Assembly: GCF_030247195.1 (NCBI RefSeq) | Contig: NC_080671.1 | Coordinates: forward strand, 200,368,625-200,432,624 | Origin: Topomyia yanbarensis | Taxonomy: Eukaryota; Arthropoda; Insecta; Diptera; Culicidae | Length of the DNA: 64,000 nt | Direction: 5' to 3' | Shown here: positions 62,709-64,000 of the stretch, piece after piece | Position numbering within the stretch: position 1 is the stretch's first letter | Layout: each line of letters starts with the position of its first letter | Notes under the pieces: generated by a model | Told to the model about the DNA's origin: nothing | Seen by the model: only the letters and a program-made list of their open reading frames with translations | The model's database searches: none | Made by a program: the position numbers and the translations under genes

Positions 62709-63888
62709 ATGGATGTTGCGGATGCCCATGTAGGACAGCTCCGTGTCAAAGATGAAGTTGGGATTCGATGCCAGAAACTTTTCCAGGATTTCTTAGAAGA
62801 GTGAGTATTCTTGAAAATTAATAAGACTTGTAAGTTAATGCTTTGTTTTACAAGGTTTAAGGAAGACGGAGAATTCAAATACATGAAAACTGTTGCTGAT
62901 TTAGTTAATCCGGATCGCTCGACTCTGGAAGTTAGCTTTGAAGACGTGGAAAAATATAACGAAAATCTCGCTACAACAATCATCGAGGAGTACTATAGAA
63001 TATTTCCGTTTATGTGTCAAGCAGTGTCGAATTTTGCCAAAGATCGAACTGAGCTGAAGAAGGAAAAGGAATGCTACGTATCTTTTACAGATGTTCCAAC
63101 CCGCCATAAAGTACGTGAACTTACGACATCTAAAATAGGAACGTTGATTCGCATTTCCGGACAAGTAGTCCGTACTCACCCGGTTCATCCTGAGCTGGTT
63201 ACGGGTACATTTGTTTGTTTGGATTGCCAAACAGAGATTCGTGACGTAGAACAGCAGTTTAAATTTACCAATCCTACAATTTGTCGTAATCCTGTCTGCT
63301 CCAATCGCCGTCGTTTCATGCTGGAAGTGGACAAATCACGGTTTATAGACTTTCAAAAAGTGCGTATCCAAGAAACACAGGCCGAACTTCCCAGGGGCTG
63401 CATTCCACGTTCAGTTGAGGTTATTTTACGCGCAGAGATTGTTGAAACTGTTCAAGCTGGTGATCGGTACGATTTCACCGGAACGCTCATCGTAGTTCCA
63501 GATGTGGGGGCTCTTCAGATGCCGGGAGCAAAGGCTGAAATTGGATCCCATCACAAGCATGGAGACAATGCAACCGAGGGTATCCGCGGACTGAAGGCGC
63601 TTGGCGTTCGCGATTTGAATTATAAAATGGCTTTTCTCGCTTGTTCGGTGCAAGCAACATCGTCCCGATTCGGTGGAACCGATATGCCGATGAGCGAGGT
63701 AACTGCAGAAGATATGAAAAAACATATGACCGATGCTGAGTGGAATAAGGTCTATGAGATGTCACGGGATCCGAAATTGTACCAGAATTTGATCAACAGT
63801 TTGTTTCCATCGGTTTATGGCAATGACGAAGTCAAACGTGGAATTTTATTAATGCTGTTTGGTGGCGTGGGAAAAACAACACAAGAGA
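62709..63888 (+). CDS. Mcm6: Mcm6, DNA replication licensing factor (5' exons, partial)
   Basis: Mcm6 is one of six subunits of the MCM2-7 helicase loaded at replication origins and active in the CMG complex. Exon 1 is 62709-62800 (ATG in AAAATGG context; [20 protein letters not shown]), with a phase-2 intron at 62801-62854. Exon 2 is 62855-63888 and ends before GTAAGT, giving about 375 residues, under half the usual length of about 815. The N-terminal A-domain and OB fold are present, with a zinc finger of form CX2C-X18-CX4C (C152, C155, C174, C179). The conserved [18 protein letters not shown] precedes the ATPase core at the exon end. Walker A/B and the arginine finger lie outside the window. 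The frame is clean, so this is a functional gene. Confidence 0.95.
62801..62854 (+). other. Mcm6: Mcm6 intron 1, 54 nt
   Basis: Donor GTGAGT, acceptor TTTTACAAG. Splicing joins GA to G and keeps the frame (Glu31). The intron frame has a stop before exon 2 if read unspliced from exon 1. Confidence 0.85.
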
Positions 63889-64000
63889 GTAAGTTATAAA
63901 AAGTTTATTAGAAAGATTGTCAGCTAACGCGACATGCTAGTGCTTCTCGAACGAGAACGTTTCATGATTGGATTTTTTTTGTATAAGAAACTTAAAACTA
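63889..64000 (+). other. Mcm6: Start of Mcm6 intron 2
   Basis: The donor is GTAAGT at 63889. Translating through gives a stop at 63897-63899, whereas the MCM6 family continues with a Lys/Gly-Thr-Ser-Leu-Arg-Gly-Asp stretch, so a phase-1 intron starts here and runs past the window. Confidence 0.8.

Overview
The window looks like a gene-poor, AT-rich stretch of an insect genome, most likely a culicine mosquito such as an Aedes-like species. That placement is an inference from the mix of elements: a LOA/Lian-like and a Jockey-like non-LTR retrotransposon, a BEL/Pao fragment, a tRNA-derived SINE, and many short inverted-repeat elements. It also fits the sparse gene content. The only convincing host gene is the 5' part of Mcm6 (replicative helicase subunit) on the + strand at the right edge (62709 onward), with a 54-nt first intron and an E2F-like site upstream. 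Two decayed gene copies are recognisable: a Dbp80/DDX19-type DEAD-box helicase pseudogene (about 52213 to 50555, minus) and a histone H2A-like pseudogene (about 57145 to 56800, minus).

Layout. 1-2900 (minus): 5' part of a Jockey-clade element, with ORF1 (zinc knuckles, one internal stop) overlapping ORF2 (endonuclease, then RT cut by the window edge). 4550-12802: a nest of insertions. A foldback element with arms of about 0.8 kb was hit by a LOA-like retrotransposon (6562-12540, minus), which is flanked by an unusually long 238-bp direct duplication. The retrotransposon was then split inside its RT by an 855-bp Transib-like element (8511-9365), and it also carries a perfect (TA)n run of about 198 bp. 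13000-33000: no recognisable genes, only dispersed repeats, including two or more copies of a hairpin-ended repeat family, a TTAA-flanked element, a three-unit minisatellite and a 62-bp TIR MITE. 33431-38764: a head-to-tail duplication of 2667 bp with no difference seen, carrying about 1 kb of degenerate AATGAATAAA-like sequence in each copy. 39440-44422: a GA tract, then a 4.5-kb element with inverted arms of about 390 bp. 47690-52650: several hairpin MITEs and the helicase pseudogene. 53355-54537: ORF1 of a second, decayed Jockey relative. 54868-56532: a TIR element with three tRNA B-box-like motifs. 56800-59209: the H2A-like pseudogene, a 185-codon unassigned ORF and a BEL/Pao gag-protease fragment. 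60259-62196: a SINE, then a TIR element that contains smaller MITEs. 62514-64000: the Mcm6 upstream region and its first exons.

Apart from Mcm6 the window is a record of transposition rather than a set of cooperating genes. The item most worth following up is the Transib-like insertion. Its ends carry the V(D)J-type heptamer CACAGTG, and the same A-rich box lies exactly 23 nt from the heptamer at one end and 12 nt at the other, inside a CGCCG target duplication. The 238-bp duplication around the LOA-like element and the 2667-bp tandem duplication come next; the latter may be an assembly artefact.
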